Assembly: GCF_027532185.1 (NCBI RefSeq)
Contig: NZ_JAPZSV010000001.1
Span: 287,955 to 351,954, forward strand
From: Hylemonella sp.
Lineage (GTDB): Bacteria > Pseudomonadota > Gammaproteobacteria > Burkholderiales > Burkholderiaceae_C
Direction of reading: 5' to 3'
DNA length: 64,000 nt
The number at the start of each line of letters is the position of its first letter. The stretch's first letter is position 1. This document shows positions 8,789 through 16,915 of this stretch, in pieces. A model generated the notes under the pieces. The model ran no database searches and had not been told where the DNA came from. It saw only the letters and a program-made list of their open reading frames with translations. Both the position numbers and the translations under genes were made by a program.

Positions 8789-8826
8789 GATGAATCTCCT
8801 TGGTTGGATTCAATGCACAACGGGGT

Positions 8827-9759
8827 TCAGAAGGCGACCTGGCCGGACAGGTAGTAACCCGTCTGGCGGCGGCCATCGGTGATGCCGGGGACGATGCGCC
8901 CCAGGTCCACATAGGCCAGGGTCAGCGACAGGTTTTTGCTGGGTGCCCAGGCGATGAACAGGTCTTTCCAGTCGTCTTCGGCCAGGCCCTTGCCCAGGCC
9001 CGAGGCCGCGCCCAGGGCTTCAAGGTTGTTGGGCTTGTTGCGGTACTCAGCGCCGATGGCGATGTTCTTCCTGACCAGATAGGCCACGGAGACTTCGGTC
9101 TGCAGGCTGCGGCTGTTGCGCGCCTGCGCCTTGCCGCCAAAGCCGAGCAGGCCGTTCTGGTTGGCGTTGGTGGAACGCACGGTGGCGTTGACCAGCAGGC
9201 CCTGACCCAGGAAGAGCTTGGTGGCGTTGACGTAGACGTCGGTACCGCTGTCTTTGACGCCCAGGAAATTGAAGACGGACTGCAACGAGCCGGGGCGAGT
9301 CTGCTTTTGCTCCAGGCCCACGGCGATCTGCGGCATCCAGCTGTTGCTGTCGAGGATGGCGTCGCCCGCCACCTTGAGCTTGAGACCGAGCACGTCCATC
9401 TGGATGTGCTGGCCGGGCTGCACGCCGAAGGCGGCCACGCCATTGAGCGCGATGCTGGGCGAGGCGTCAAAGTCCTGGCGGGCCACAGACAGCTCGACGC
9501 GGTCTTTCAAGCCCAGGGCCAGGCCGTAGCTGTTGAGGGCGTAGTCCTGGGTGACGGCGCGTGTGAGGTAGCTGCTGACACCGATCTCGCCTTCCGTGGC
9601 GTTGGTGCCGATCACGGCCCAGGGTGTCAGGCCACCCCCGGCCGAGCCGGTGATGGAGCTGACACCGCCCGTCAGCAAGAGTTTGCCGGTATCGGCCTGG
9701 GCCAGGCCGGTGGCACAGACCAGGCAGGAGAGCGTGGCGTACCGGAAGAAGGTCTTCAT
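8827..9759 (-). CDS. DUF3034 family outer-membrane protein
   Basis: A 310-residue protein with a signal peptide (MKTFFRYATLSCLVCATGLAQA). It has a long run of alternating beta-strand-like segments and ends in YYLSGQVAF; the terminal Phe after an aromatic/hydrophobic strand is the usual outer-membrane barrel signature. Family blocks include GGVSSITGSAGGGLTPWAVIG and VGLEQKQTRPG. It is the first gene of the DUF3034-globin-cupredoxin unit. An ECF-type promoter element lies 46 bp upstream of the ATG (9805-9834). No substrate or transport role is established. Confidence 0.8.
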   Translation of the reverse strand: MKTFFRYATLSCLVCATGLAQADTGKLLLTGGVSSITGSAGGGLTPWAVIGTNATEGEIGVSSYLTRAVTQDYALNSYGLALGLKDRVELSVARQDFDASPSIALNGVAAFGVQPGQHIQMDVLGLKLKVAGDAILDSNSWMPQIAVGLEQKQTRPGSLQSVFNFLGVKDSGTDVYVNATKLFLGQGLLVNATVRSTNANQNGLLGFGGKAQARNSRSLQTEVSVAYLVRKNIAIGAEYRNKPNNLEALGAASGLGKGLAEDDWKDLFIAWAPSKNLSLTLAYVDLGRIVPGITDGRRQTGYYLSGQVAF

Positions 9760-9804
9760 CAGGGTGGCTCCTCGTAGAGTTGCAGGCCAACAGACCTGTC
9801 TACC

Positions 9805-9834
9805 GGATACGCACCCCGACGCCGATCGGATTCA
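9805..9834 (-). promoter_or_regulatory. Putative ECF sigma promoter upstream of the DUF3034 gene
   Basis: On the minus strand TGAATCC (9834-9828), a 16-nt spacer, then CGTATCC (9811-9805). The same two heptamers with the same 16-nt spacing occur upstream of the ECF sigma gene and of the DUF3455 gene. The distance to the DUF3034 ATG (9759) allows a leader of about 40 nt with the usual promoter geometry. Confidence 0.75.
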
Positions 9835-9870
9835 AAAAAGCAGAAAAATTTTCAGTAGCCCGTGCCGGCT

Positions 9871-10644
9871 CTACAACTGACGCTGGATCAGGCTGCCCTT
9901 GAAGAGCACGGGACCGGTCGGTCCGCCCGCGCCGGGCACGCCGCCCAGCGGCTCCAGGCTGATGGCCAGCGTGGGCACTTCGCGCACATCGGCTTCACCC
10001 GCGGTGAGTTTGACCAGCGGCCCCTGACCCAGCACGCCCAGCGAGCGCGGCGCGCCGGCTGGCGGCAGGGCCCAGAGCTGCAGGGATTTGTCACGGCCCT
10101 CCTGGTAGCTGCCGACACGCTGCAGGACCAGGGTGTTGTTCTTGGGGTCAAAGGTCACGAGCATGGACGCCGTGGACCGATCGTCTGCCAGCACGGCCAC
10201 ATACTGAATCTGTGGCGTGGCCTGCAGCTGCTGGCGCAGCTCGGCGATCTGGGCGCCCGACTGTGTGCGTAAATCTTCGTTGACCTGCAGGCCCACGACC
10301 ACGGCCGCCACGGTGGCCAAGGCGCCCGCCGCGGCCACACTGCGCCAGACGAAAAGGCTTTGCCACCAGCCGTTGCCGGCTGCAGGCTTCATGGCGCGCG
10401 CCGTCTGGGCCTGAAGCTGCAATTGGTTGTGGATACGGGTCCAGACATAGGCGGGTGGTTCGATGGCTGGCTGCAGCTCGGTCAGGCCGGCCAGCCGACC
10501 TTGCCAATGCTGGCAGGCGCGTTGCACGGCGGGCTGCTGCCGCGCCACGGTCTCGAAACGACGGCGCGCGCCACCGCGCAGCGTGCCCAGGGCGTAACTG
10601 GCCGCGAGGCGATCGAGCAGTTCGGGATGGTCTTGGAATCTCAT
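9871..10644 (-). CDS. Anti-sigma factor, RskA-like, single membrane span
   Basis: A 257-residue protein. The N-terminal cytoplasmic part (about 1-95; LLDRLAASYALGTLRGGARRRFE) matches the anti-sigma-K zinc-less helical domain. A membrane segment follows at about 102-122 (RSVAAAGALATVAAVVVGLQV). The periplasmic RskA domain (QYVAVLADDRSTASMLVTFD, SLQLWALPPAGAPRSLGVL, AISLEPLGGVPG) completes it. It starts 9 nt after the ECF sigma stop and should hold that sigma factor inactive until a signal triggers release or proteolysis. The signal is unknown. Confidence 0.88.
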   Translation of the reverse strand: MRFQDHPELLDRLAASYALGTLRGGARRRFETVARQQPAVQRACQHWQGRLAGLTELQPAIEPPAYVWTRIHNQLQLQAQTARAMKPAAGNGWWQSLFVWRSVAAAGALATVAAVVVGLQVNEDLRTQSGAQIAELRQQLQATPQIQYVAVLADDRSTASMLVTFDPKNNTLVLQRVGSYQEGRDKSLQLWALPPAGAPRSLGVLGQGPLVKLTAGEADVREVPTLAISLEPLGGVPGAGGPTGPVLFKGSLIQRQL

Positions 10645-10653
10645 GGTCGTATC

Positions 10654-11229
10654 TCAGTGCGCGCCGGCCATGCAGCCACGCAATTGGTTCAGACCGCGAC
10701 GGATCCAGGTCTTGACGGTGCCCAAGGGCAGACGCAGCTGCTCGGCCAGCTCCAGGTGGCTGAGGTCGCGCAGATAGGCCAGGCTGAGGACTTCGCGCTG
10801 CCGGTTCTCGAGCTGCTGCAAGCAGCGGTGCAAGGCACGCGCCTGCTGGCTGGCCTGGACCTGATCGACAGGGTTGGGGGCGTCGCCCTCCAGGGTCTCG
10901 GCCAGGGCGTCGTCCAGCTCCTCGGTGCTGTCGGCGCGCTCGGCCGCGCGCCGCCGCAAGAGGTCCAGGGCGCGGCTGCGCACGATGAGACCCATCCAGG
11001 CCATCGGCGGGCTCAGGCTCGCGCGGTAATCACCGGCCGAGCGCCAGATGTACAGATAGCTCTCCTGCACCACGTCTTCGGCCCACTCCCGATGCCGCAC
11101 CACCCGCATGGCCAGGCCGAACAGCAGAGGCGAGGTGCGTGCGTACAGCGACTTCAGCGCTGACGCATCCTGTAGCGCGACCTGGTCGAGCAGGGCCGTC
11201 AGTTCCAAATCCTGGGCTTCGAGCATCAT
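10654..11229 (-). CDS. ECF RNA polymerase sigma factor (SigK-like)
   Basis: About 191 residues with sigma region 2 (LLFGLAMRVVRHREWAEDVVQESYLYIWRSAG) and region 4 (NRQREVLSLAYLRDLSHLELAEQLRLPLGTVKTWIRRGLNQLR). The frame is open to an ATG at 11331, but the promoter-like element at 11337-11366 would start RNA near 11330, past that ATG. This supports the ATG at 11229 or 11226. No strong ribosome site precedes either. It is followed by its RskA-like anti-sigma factor. The divergent DUF3455 gene and the downstream DUF3034 gene carry the same promoter element, so it probably controls its own locus. Confidence 0.9.
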   Translation of the reverse strand: MMLEAQDLELTALLDQVALQDASALKSLYARTSPLLFGLAMRVVRHREWAEDVVQESYLYIWRSAGDYRASLSPPMAWMGLIVRSRALDLLRRRAAERADSTEELDDALAETLEGDAPNPVDQVQASQQARALHRCLQQLENRQREVLSLAYLRDLSHLELAEQLRLPLGTVKTWIRRGLNQLRGCMAGAH

Positions 11230-11336
11230 GGCGCGATTGTGCTCGATCCGGATCCAGCGAGCCTCACGCGCGCGGCGTGAGACGGCAGACCACAGTGTCT
11301 GCAGACGGGGGCCATGACAGATGATCTGCATGGGAT

Positions 11337-11366
11337 GGATACGCCGTGCAGGGCCACGCGGATTCA
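11337..11366 (-). promoter_or_regulatory. Putative ECF sigma promoter of the sigma/anti-sigma operon
   Basis: On the minus strand TGAATCC (11366-11360), a 16-nt spacer, then CGTATCC (11343-11337). This reads toward the ECF sigma gene and implies autoregulation. The leader to the ATG at 11229 would be about 100 nt. The heptamers and spacing are identical to the copies at 9805-9834 and 11402-11431. Confidence 0.75.
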
Positions 11367-11401
11367 GCCCGGCCCATATCCGGATATCACCAGGGGTCTC
11401 T

Positions 11402-11431
11402 TGAATCCGGATGCAAGGTCCTTGCGTATCC
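11402..11431 (+). promoter_or_regulatory. Putative ECF sigma promoter of the DUF3455 lipoprotein gene
   Basis: Plus strand TGAATCC (11402-11408), a 16-nt spacer, CGTATCC (11425-11431). It is the divergent counterpart of the element at 11337-11366. The spacer ends within a 13-nt perfect palindrome (GCAAGGTCCTTGC, 11413-11425) that may be coincidental. The leader to the ATG at 11526 would be about 88 nt. Confidence 0.75.
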
Positions 11432-11525
11432 CTTCTGTCGGCACCTCATGCGCCGATGCTGGACCGGCCGGCGTCACCTGCCGGGACCACGGCTTTTTTT
11501 CGCCACATCTTCAAGGAGTTCAACG

Positions 11526-12077
11526 ATGACCACCCGTACCCTCACCGCCCTGGCGGCCGCCACCCTGCTTTCTGCCTGCGCCATGTCCGGCGGTGGCATG
11601 TCCACGCCGAGCTCTGCACAGACCGGTGTGCCCGACGCCGTGAAGGTGCCGGCCGGCCACAAAGCGGTGCTGGAAACCGTGGGTGTGGGCGAGATCACCT
11701 ACGAATGCCGCGCCAAAAAGGACATGGCGGGCGCCTTCGAGTGGGTCTTTGTCGGACCCGAGGCCCGCCTGATGGATCGCAGTGGCAAGGATGTGGGCCG
11801 TTACTACGGCCCGCCCGCCACCTGGGCCAGCAACGATGGCTCGCGCATCACGGGCGTCCAGCTCGCCGTGGCCCCCGGTGGTGAAGGGAATATCCCGCTG
11901 CAACTGGTCAAGGCCAATCCGGCCATGGGCATGGGCGCCATGCAAGGCGTGAGCCATATCCAGCGCCTGGCCACCCGCGGTGGTGTGGCGCCGGCCCAGG
12001 CCTGCGCCATAGGCAACGTCGGTCAGAAGTCGGTGGTCAAGTACCAGGCCGACTACATCTTCTGGCGCGCGGTCTGA
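11526..12077 (+). CDS. DUF3455 family lipoprotein
   Basis: A 183-residue protein from the ATG at 11526, preceded by AAGGAG 8 nt upstream. The lipoprotein signal (LTALAAATLLSACAM) puts the lipidated cysteine at residue 18. The mature domain (VPAGHKAVLETVGVGEITYECRA, GAFEWVFVGPEARLMDRSGKDVGRYYGPPATW, VAPAQACAIGNVGQKSVVKYQADYIFW) matches DUF3455, a family of unknown function. It is divergent from the ECF sigma gene and carries the same promoter element, so it is a likely member of that regulon. It probably faces the periplasm from the outer membrane. Confidence 0.83.
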   Translation: MTTRTLTALAAATLLSACAMSGGGMSTPSSAQTGVPDAVKVPAGHKAVLETVGVGEITYECRAKKDMAGAFEWVFVGPEARLMDRSGKDVGRYYGPPATWASNDGSRITGVQLAVAPGGEGNIPLQLVKANPAMGMGAMQGVSHIQRLATRGGVAPAQACAIGNVGQKSVVKYQADYIFWRAV

Positions 12078-12096
12078 TCCGGCACCGCGGCACGGC

Positions 12097-13530
12097 TCAG
12101 CCGAGCCGTGTGCGGTGGCGTTCGATCTGTAGCTTCACCTGGGCCGGCGCCGTGCCGCCCAGGGTGGAGCGTGCGTTGAGGGAACCGCGCAGCGAGAGCA
12201 CGTCATAGACGTCCTTCTCGATCTTGGGGTGGAAGCCCTGCAGCACGGCCAGAGGCAGTTCGGACAGGTCGCAAGCATGGCTGACGGCGGCCTTGACCGC
12301 GTGCGCCACGGTCTCGTGCGCATCGCGGAAAGGCAGGCCTTTCTTGACCAGGTAATCCGCCAGGTCGGTGGCCGTGGCATAGCCCTTGAGCGCCGCCTGT
12401 TCCATGGCCTGGGCGTTGACGGTGATACCGCCTTCCAGCTTGCCGGTGGCGGGGTTCAGCTGACCACCCACCATCTCGGTGAAGATGCGCAGCGTGTCCT
12501 TCAAGGTGTCCACCGTGTCGAACAGCGGCTCCTTGTCTTCCTGGTTGTCCTTGTTGTAGGCCAGGGGCTGCCCCTTCATCAGGGTGATCAGGCCCATGAG
12601 GTGGCCCACCACACGGCCGGTCTTGCCGCGAGCGAGCTCGGGCACATCCGGGTTCTTCTTCTGCGGCATGATGGACGAGCCGGTGGTGAAGCGGTCGGCG
12701 ATGCGGATGAAGCCAAAATTCTGGCTCATCCAGAGAATCAGTTCTTCACTGAAGCGGCTGATGTGCACCATGACCAGCGAGGCGGCCGCCGTGAATTCGA
12801 TGGCAAAGTCGCGGTCGCTGACGGCGTCCAGGCTGTTCTGGCACACACCCTCCATACCCAGCGTCTTCGCGACGCGCTCTCGGTCCAGCGGGTAACTGGT
12901 GCCAGCCAGCGCAGCGCTGCCCAGGGGCAGGCGATTGACGCGGCGGCGCACATCGGCCATGCGCTCGGCGTCACGCGCGAACATCTCCACATAGGCCAGC
13001 ATGTGGTGGCCAAAGCTCACGGGCTGGGCCACCTGCAGGTGGGTGAAGCCGGGCAGGATCACGTCCACGTTCTGCTCGGCCACGGTCAGCAGGGCTTTCT
13101 GCAGGTCGGACAGCAGATTGCCGATGAGATCGATCTCGCCGCGCAGCCACAGGCGCACGTCGGTGGCCACCTGGTCGTTGCGGCTGCGGCCCGTGTGCAG
13201 GCGCTTGCCAGCGTCCCCCACCAGTTGCGTGAGACGGGCCTCGATGTTGAGGTGCACATCCTCCAGGTCCAGCTTCCATTCGAAGGTGCCGCCCTCAATC
13301 TCGGCGCGGATCTGGGCCATGCCTTTCTGGATGGCCGCCAGATCCTCGGCACCGATGATCTTCTGCGCGGCCAGCATCTCGGCATGGGCCAGGCTGCCGG
13401 TGATGTCGGCGTCCCACAGGCGCTTGTCGAAGAAGACACTGGCCGTGTAACGCTTGACCAGCTCGCTCATGGGTTCAGAGAACAGCGCCGACCAGGCCTG
13501 GGATTTGGTGTCGAGTTGGTTGTGGGACAT
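12097..13530 (-). CDS. argH: Argininosuccinate lyase
   Basis: A 477-residue lyase of the fumarase/aspartase superfamily, catalysing the last step of arginine synthesis (argininosuccinate to arginine plus fumarate). Visible signatures are [37 protein letters not shown] and the family signature [12 protein letters not shown]. The length is normal. It is divergent from the algZ-like kinase gene, an order also seen in Pseudomonas (argH beside algZ-algR). An 8-bp hairpin (12091-12110) overlaps its stop codon and may end transcripts from both convergent genes. The partner argG lies at 49105. Confidence 0.96.
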   Translation of the reverse strand: MSHNQLDTKSQAWSALFSEPMSELVKRYTASVFFDKRLWDADITGSLAHAEMLAAQKIIGAEDLAAIQKGMAQIRAEIEGGTFEWKLDLEDVHLNIEARLTQLVGDAGKRLHTGRSRNDQVATDVRLWLRGEIDLIGNLLSDLQKALLTVAEQNVDVILPGFTHLQVAQPVSFGHHMLAYVEMFARDAERMADVRRRVNRLPLGSAALAGTSYPLDRERVAKTLGMEGVCQNSLDAVSDRDFAIEFTAAASLVMVHISRFSEELILWMSQNFGFIRIADRFTTGSSIMPQKKNPDVPELARGKTGRVVGHLMGLITLMKGQPLAYNKDNQEDKEPLFDTVDTLKDTLRIFTEMVGGQLNPATGKLEGGITVNAQAMEQAALKGYATATDLADYLVKKGLPFRDAHETVAHAVKAAVSHACDLSELPLAVLQGFHPKIEKDVYDVLSLRGSLNARSTLGGTAPAQVKLQIERHRTRLG

Positions 13531-13630
13531 GGTGGGCGAGGTGGGTGGTTGGGGACGGGGCAGGCGATCGTCATTTGGCGATCAGGGCTAATTCACCAAT
13601 AATCGGGTGCGGCCCCAGGGTCGCCTCCGT

Positions 13631-14668
13631 ATGAAAGATACCCAGATTTTATCGGCCTTCCATGAGCTGCCGGCGGAACGACCCGCGCGCAGCGTCACCG
13701 CCCAGCCGCTGTACGACGCCTGCCAGGTGGGCGTGGCCCTGCGGGCCGTGCTGTTTGTGGAGGTGGCCATGGGCGTAGGCGCCCTCTACATGGCCGACAC
13801 GCCACTCGACTGGCTGCTGCGTCTGGCCCTGCTGACCGGCAGTGCCTTGCCGGCTACCGTGTTCTGGCTGGTCGTGGCCTGTCTGTTCAAACGACCGCTC
13901 GCCCGCCTGCCCCGCCCCGCCCAGTACGGGGCCGGCGTGGCCCTGGGCATGCTGGCCGGGCTCTACGGTTGCAGCATGCTGGTGCTGGCCGGCCTGCTGG
14001 CCCCCGCACCCTGGGTGGCCAGCGGTGCCACCGGCGCCTTGCTGGCCGGCGTGCTGGTGGCCGTGCTGGCGCTGCGCGCGCGCGGACGCCTGCCGGCGGA
14101 TACGGCGGCACGGCTGTCGGAGCTGCAGTCGCGCATCCGCCCGCATTTCCTCTTCAACACGCTCAACAGCGCCATTGCCCTGGTGCGTGCCGAGCCGGCC
14201 AAGGCCGAGGCCCTGCTCGAAGACCTCAGCGATCTGTTCCGCCATGCGCTCGTGGACCAGGGGGAGTCGGTCACGCTGGCCGACGAGATTGCGCTGGCGC
14301 GCCGCTATCTGGACATCGAGCAGGTGCGCTTTGGCGAGCGCCTGCAGCTCGATTGGGCGCTGGATCCACAGGCCGAAGAGGCCCGCCTGCCCCCGTTGCT
14401 GCTGCAACCCCTGCTGGAAAACGCCGTGCGCCATGGCGTGGAGCCCAGCCCCACGGGCGCGCAGATCCGCATCTCCACGCAAAGGCGCGGCTCCAGCGTG
14501 GTGATCAAGGTGACCAACACGGTCCCCGCCGGTCCCGGCCCGCAGGGCCATGGCGTCGCTTTGGGCAATGTGCGCGACCGGTTGCGCCTGTTGCATGATG
14601 TCCAGTGCAGTTTTCAGACCGTGCACAAGGACGGTGTGCACCAGGTGCGCATCGAAGTACCGGCATAA
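13631..14668 (+). CDS. algZ: LytS/AlgZ-family sensor histidine kinase
   Basis: About 345 residues. Four or five hydrophobic segments occupy about 30-160. The His_kinase motif SRIRPHFLFNTLNSAIALV contains the phospho-acceptor His, and a short HATPase follows (LLLQPLLENAVRHGVEP, GVALGNVRDRLRLLH). This architecture is that of AlgZ/FimS and LytS. The ATG at 13631 is chosen; a GTG at 13607 in the same frame is possible. It is followed 40 nt later by the algR-like gene. The symbol is assigned by architecture and context, so functional equivalence to Pseudomonas AlgZ is inferred. Confidence 0.85.
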   Translation: MKDTQILSAFHELPAERPARSVTAQPLYDACQVGVALRAVLFVEVAMGVGALYMADTPLDWLLRLALLTGSALPATVFWLVVACLFKRPLARLPRPAQYGAGVALGMLAGLYGCSMLVLAGLLAPAPWVASGATGALLAGVLVAVLALRARGRLPADTAARLSELQSRIRPHFLFNTLNSAIALVRAEPAKAEALLEDLSDLFRHALVDQGESVTLADEIALARRYLDIEQVRFGERLQLDWALDPQAEEARLPPLLLQPLLENAVRHGVEPSPTGAQIRISTQRRGSSVVIKVTNTVPAGPGPQGHGVALGNVRDRLRLLHDVQCSFQTVHKDGVHQVRIEVPA

Positions 14669-14708
14669 GCGGCAAGAACGATCAGCCAAGACAGAGGGAG
14701 GCCCAAAC

Positions 14709-15458
14709 ATGAACCAGACCCTGCGTGCGCTCATCGTCGACGACGAGGCCCTGGCGCGCAGCCGCCTGCGCACCCTGCTGGGCGACTGCAAGCTGCCCGC
14801 CGCCCTGGTGGAAGGCGAAGCCGCCAACGCGACCCAGGCGGTGGAGCTGTTGCGCCGGCAGGCCTATGACCTGGCCCTGCTGGACATCCACATGCCCGGC
14901 GCCGACGGCCTGGCCCTGGCCCAGACCCTGCGCACGCTGCCGCATCCACCCATGGTGGTGTTTGTCACGGCCCACACCGAGCACGCCGTGCAGGCCTTCG
15001 AGCTGGAGGCGGTGGACTACCTGACCAAGCCAGTGCGCTTAGAACGCCTGCAGCAGGCCTTGCAGAAAGCCGAGCGTCTGTTGCGCAGCCGCGGTGACGC
15101 GCCCCTGGAGACGGCGGGCGAGGTGCTGCTGATCCAGGAGCGCGGCCGCACCGAGCGCGTGCCCCTGGCCGAGGTGCTCTACTTCAAGGCTGAACTCAAG
15201 TACATCACTGTGCGCACCCCGGCCAAGACCTATATCCTGGACGGTGCGCTCAGCGAGCTCGAAGAGAAGTATGGCGGGCGTTTCCTACGCATCCACCGCA
15301 ATGCGCTCGTCGCGCGGCGCGCGGTACGCGCGATCGAGAAGCACGAGGACCCGGAGGAAGGCGAGGGCTGGGCCGTGCGCCTGAGCGGCGTCGAGGAGAT
15401 GCTCACGGTGTCACGACGCCAGCTCGCCGCCGTGCGCGAAGCCATCGCCGCGAACTGA
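14709..15458 (+). CDS. algR: LytTR response regulator, AlgR-like
   Basis: A 249-residue protein with a strong ribosome site (GAGGGAGG) upstream. The receiver domain (1-125) has VDDEA, the phospho-acceptor Asp in LALLDIHMPGADG, and DYLTKPVRLERL. The C-terminal LytTR DNA-binding domain (about 145-245) has EVLYFKAELKYITVRT, GRFLRIHRNALVARRAV and LTVSRRQLAAVREAI. It is paired with the upstream kinase. In Pseudomonas AlgR controls exopolysaccharide and type IV pili; its targets here are unknown. Confidence 0.88.
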   Translation: MNQTLRALIVDDEALARSRLRTLLGDCKLPAALVEGEAANATQAVELLRRQAYDLALLDIHMPGADGLALAQTLRTLPHPPMVVFVTAHTEHAVQAFELEAVDYLTKPVRLERLQQALQKAERLLRSRGDAPLETAGEVLLIQERGRTERVPLAEVLYFKAELKYITVRTPAKTYILDGALSELEEKYGGRFLRIHRNALVARRAVRAIEKHEDPEEGEGWAVRLSGVEEMLTVSRRQLAAVREAIAAN

Positions 15459-15480
15459 CAGCCCCCAACCGGAGACCCTC

Positions 15481-16236
15481 ATGCTGGAACTGCTCACGGC
15501 CCCCCAGGCCTGGATCGCCTTCGCCACGCTGACAGCGCTCGAGCTGGTGCTGGGGATCGACAACATCATCTTCATCTCCATCCTGGTTGACAAGCTCCCG
15601 GAGGCGCAGCGCGTGCTGGCGCGGCGGCTCGGCCTGTTCATGGCCATGTTCATGCGCATCGGCCTGCTGATGCTGCTGTCCTGGATCATCGGTCTGGTGG
15701 CTCCCCTGTTCACCGTGGCCGGGCAGGAGATCTCCGGGCGCGACCTGATTCTCATTGCGGGCGGTCTCTTCCTGCTCTGGAAGAGCGTCGGCGAGATTCA
15801 CCAGTCGCTGGAGGGTGCGGAGGGCCATGCCTCGGGTGCGGTGAAGGCGACGTTTGCCGCCGTGATCCTGCAGATCATGGTGATCGATCTGGTGTTCTCG
15901 CTGGACTCCATCATCACCGCGGTCGGCATGGTGGACGATGTCCGGATCATGGTTGCGGCGGTGATCGTCTCCGTCGTCCTGATGATGCTGTTCGCCGGTG
16001 CCATCGGTCGCTTCGTGTCGGCACACCCGAGCATCAAGATGCTGGCACTGTCCTTCCTGGTGGTGGTCGGTGTGGTCCTGATCGCCGAGGGCTTCGAACA
16101 TCACGTGCCCAAAGGCTACGTCTACTTCGCCATGGCCTTCTCCCTGGGCGTGGAGATGCTCAACATCCGCATGCGCAAGCGTGCCGCCAAGCCCGTGCAC
16201 CTGCACACGGAGTACACCCGCGAAGACGGCCGCTGA
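15481..16236 (+). CDS. TerC family integral membrane protein
   Basis: A 251-residue polytopic membrane protein with about seven hydrophobic spans. The TerC signatures are LTALELVLGIDNIIFISIL near the N-terminus and VIDLVFSLDSIITAVGM in the middle; the acidic residues inside these spans are the conserved metal-binding positions of the family. TerC-like proteins are linked to Mn(II) export and metal homeostasis. It starts 22 nt after algR on the same strand and may be co-transcribed. In the Pseudomonas algZ-algR order hemC follows, so terC is a different neighbour here. Confidence 0.88.
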   Translation: MLELLTAPQAWIAFATLTALELVLGIDNIIFISILVDKLPEAQRVLARRLGLFMAMFMRIGLLMLLSWIIGLVAPLFTVAGQEISGRDLILIAGGLFLLWKSVGEIHQSLEGAEGHASGAVKATFAAVILQIMVIDLVFSLDSIITAVGMVDDVRIMVAAVIVSVVLMMLFAGAIGRFVSAHPSIKMLALSFLVVVGVVLIAEGFEHHVPKGYVYFAMAFSLGVEMLNIRMRKRAAKPVHLHTEYTREDGR

Positions 16237-16256
16237 GGCGACCCTGGCGACCCGTC

Positions 16257-16910
16257 CTACTGGCGGATCACGTCGGCGCCGGCCGGCGGCTTGAAGCGGA
16301 AGGTCTCGGGCGGCAGGCTCACATTGAGCTGCACCTTGTTGAAGGTCAGCAGTGAGCGCTGGCCGAAGCTGTCGACGATCTCCAGCGCGGCGAGTTCAGC
16401 CGTCTTCCTGCCACCCTGCTCCACTTCACGCAGACCCACGCGCACGCTTTGCACCTGACCGTCGCGAGTGCGTGGCGTGGCCTGCACCCACTGCAGGCCG
16501 TCGCGTTCGGGCGCATTGGCCAGCTGGTAGTCGGCCTGCAGAGCCTGCAGGTCGGGTGCCGCGGCAATCAAGGCCGCTGGCGTGCTGCCCAAGGCGCTGG
16601 CCTGGGCGCGGGCCGTGACCTGGTTCAGGTCGACGTCGTACAGCCACAGGGTCTGGCCGTCGGCCACGATGGTCTGCGGCAGGGGCTTGCCGTAGACGAA
16701 GCGGAAGCGCCCGGGGCGCTGGAACTCGAAGGTGCCGCTGGAGTTACGCGTGCGCGCCGTCTGGCCCTCGCGCGGCGGCGAGGTCACGACCTGGCTGAAC
16801 TCGGCGCGGCCGCTGGCCGCGGTCTTGAGGAAGAGCTCCAGAGCACCCAGGCCGTCAGCCTGCGCCGTGGCACCGAAAGCGACGAAACAGAGAGCAAACA
16901 GTTTTTTCAT
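16257..16910 (-). CDS. lolA: Outer-membrane lipoprotein carrier protein LolA
   Basis: About 217 residues with the signal peptide MKKLFALCFVAFGATAQA. It then shows the LolA fold: LELFLKTAASGRAEFSQVV, SSGTFEFQRPGRFRFVYGKPLPQTIVADGQTLWLYDVDLNQV and the C-terminal SLPPETFRFKPPAGADVI. It ferries lipoproteins across the periplasm from LolCDE to LolB. The ATG at 16910 gives the cleanest signal peptide; a GTG at 16919 overlaps the ftsK stop (GTGA). The ftsK-lolA order is widely conserved. Confidence 0.92.
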   Translation of the reverse strand: MKKLFALCFVAFGATAQADGLGALELFLKTAASGRAEFSQVVTSPPREGQTARTRNSSGTFEFQRPGRFRFVYGKPLPQTIVADGQTLWLYDVDLNQVTARAQASALGSTPAALIAAAPDLQALQADYQLANAPERDGLQWVQATPRTRDGQVQSVRVGLREVEQGGRKTAELAALEIVDSFGQRSLLTFNKVQLNVSLPPETFRFKPPAGADVIRQ

Positions 16911-16915
16911 AGGAC

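Noticed and set aside
9871..11431. ATATCCGGATAT palindrome (11376-11387) as a regulator site
   Set aside because: It is a perfect 12-bp palindrome between the two divergent ECF promoters, but it occurs once only and shares no sequence with a known operator.
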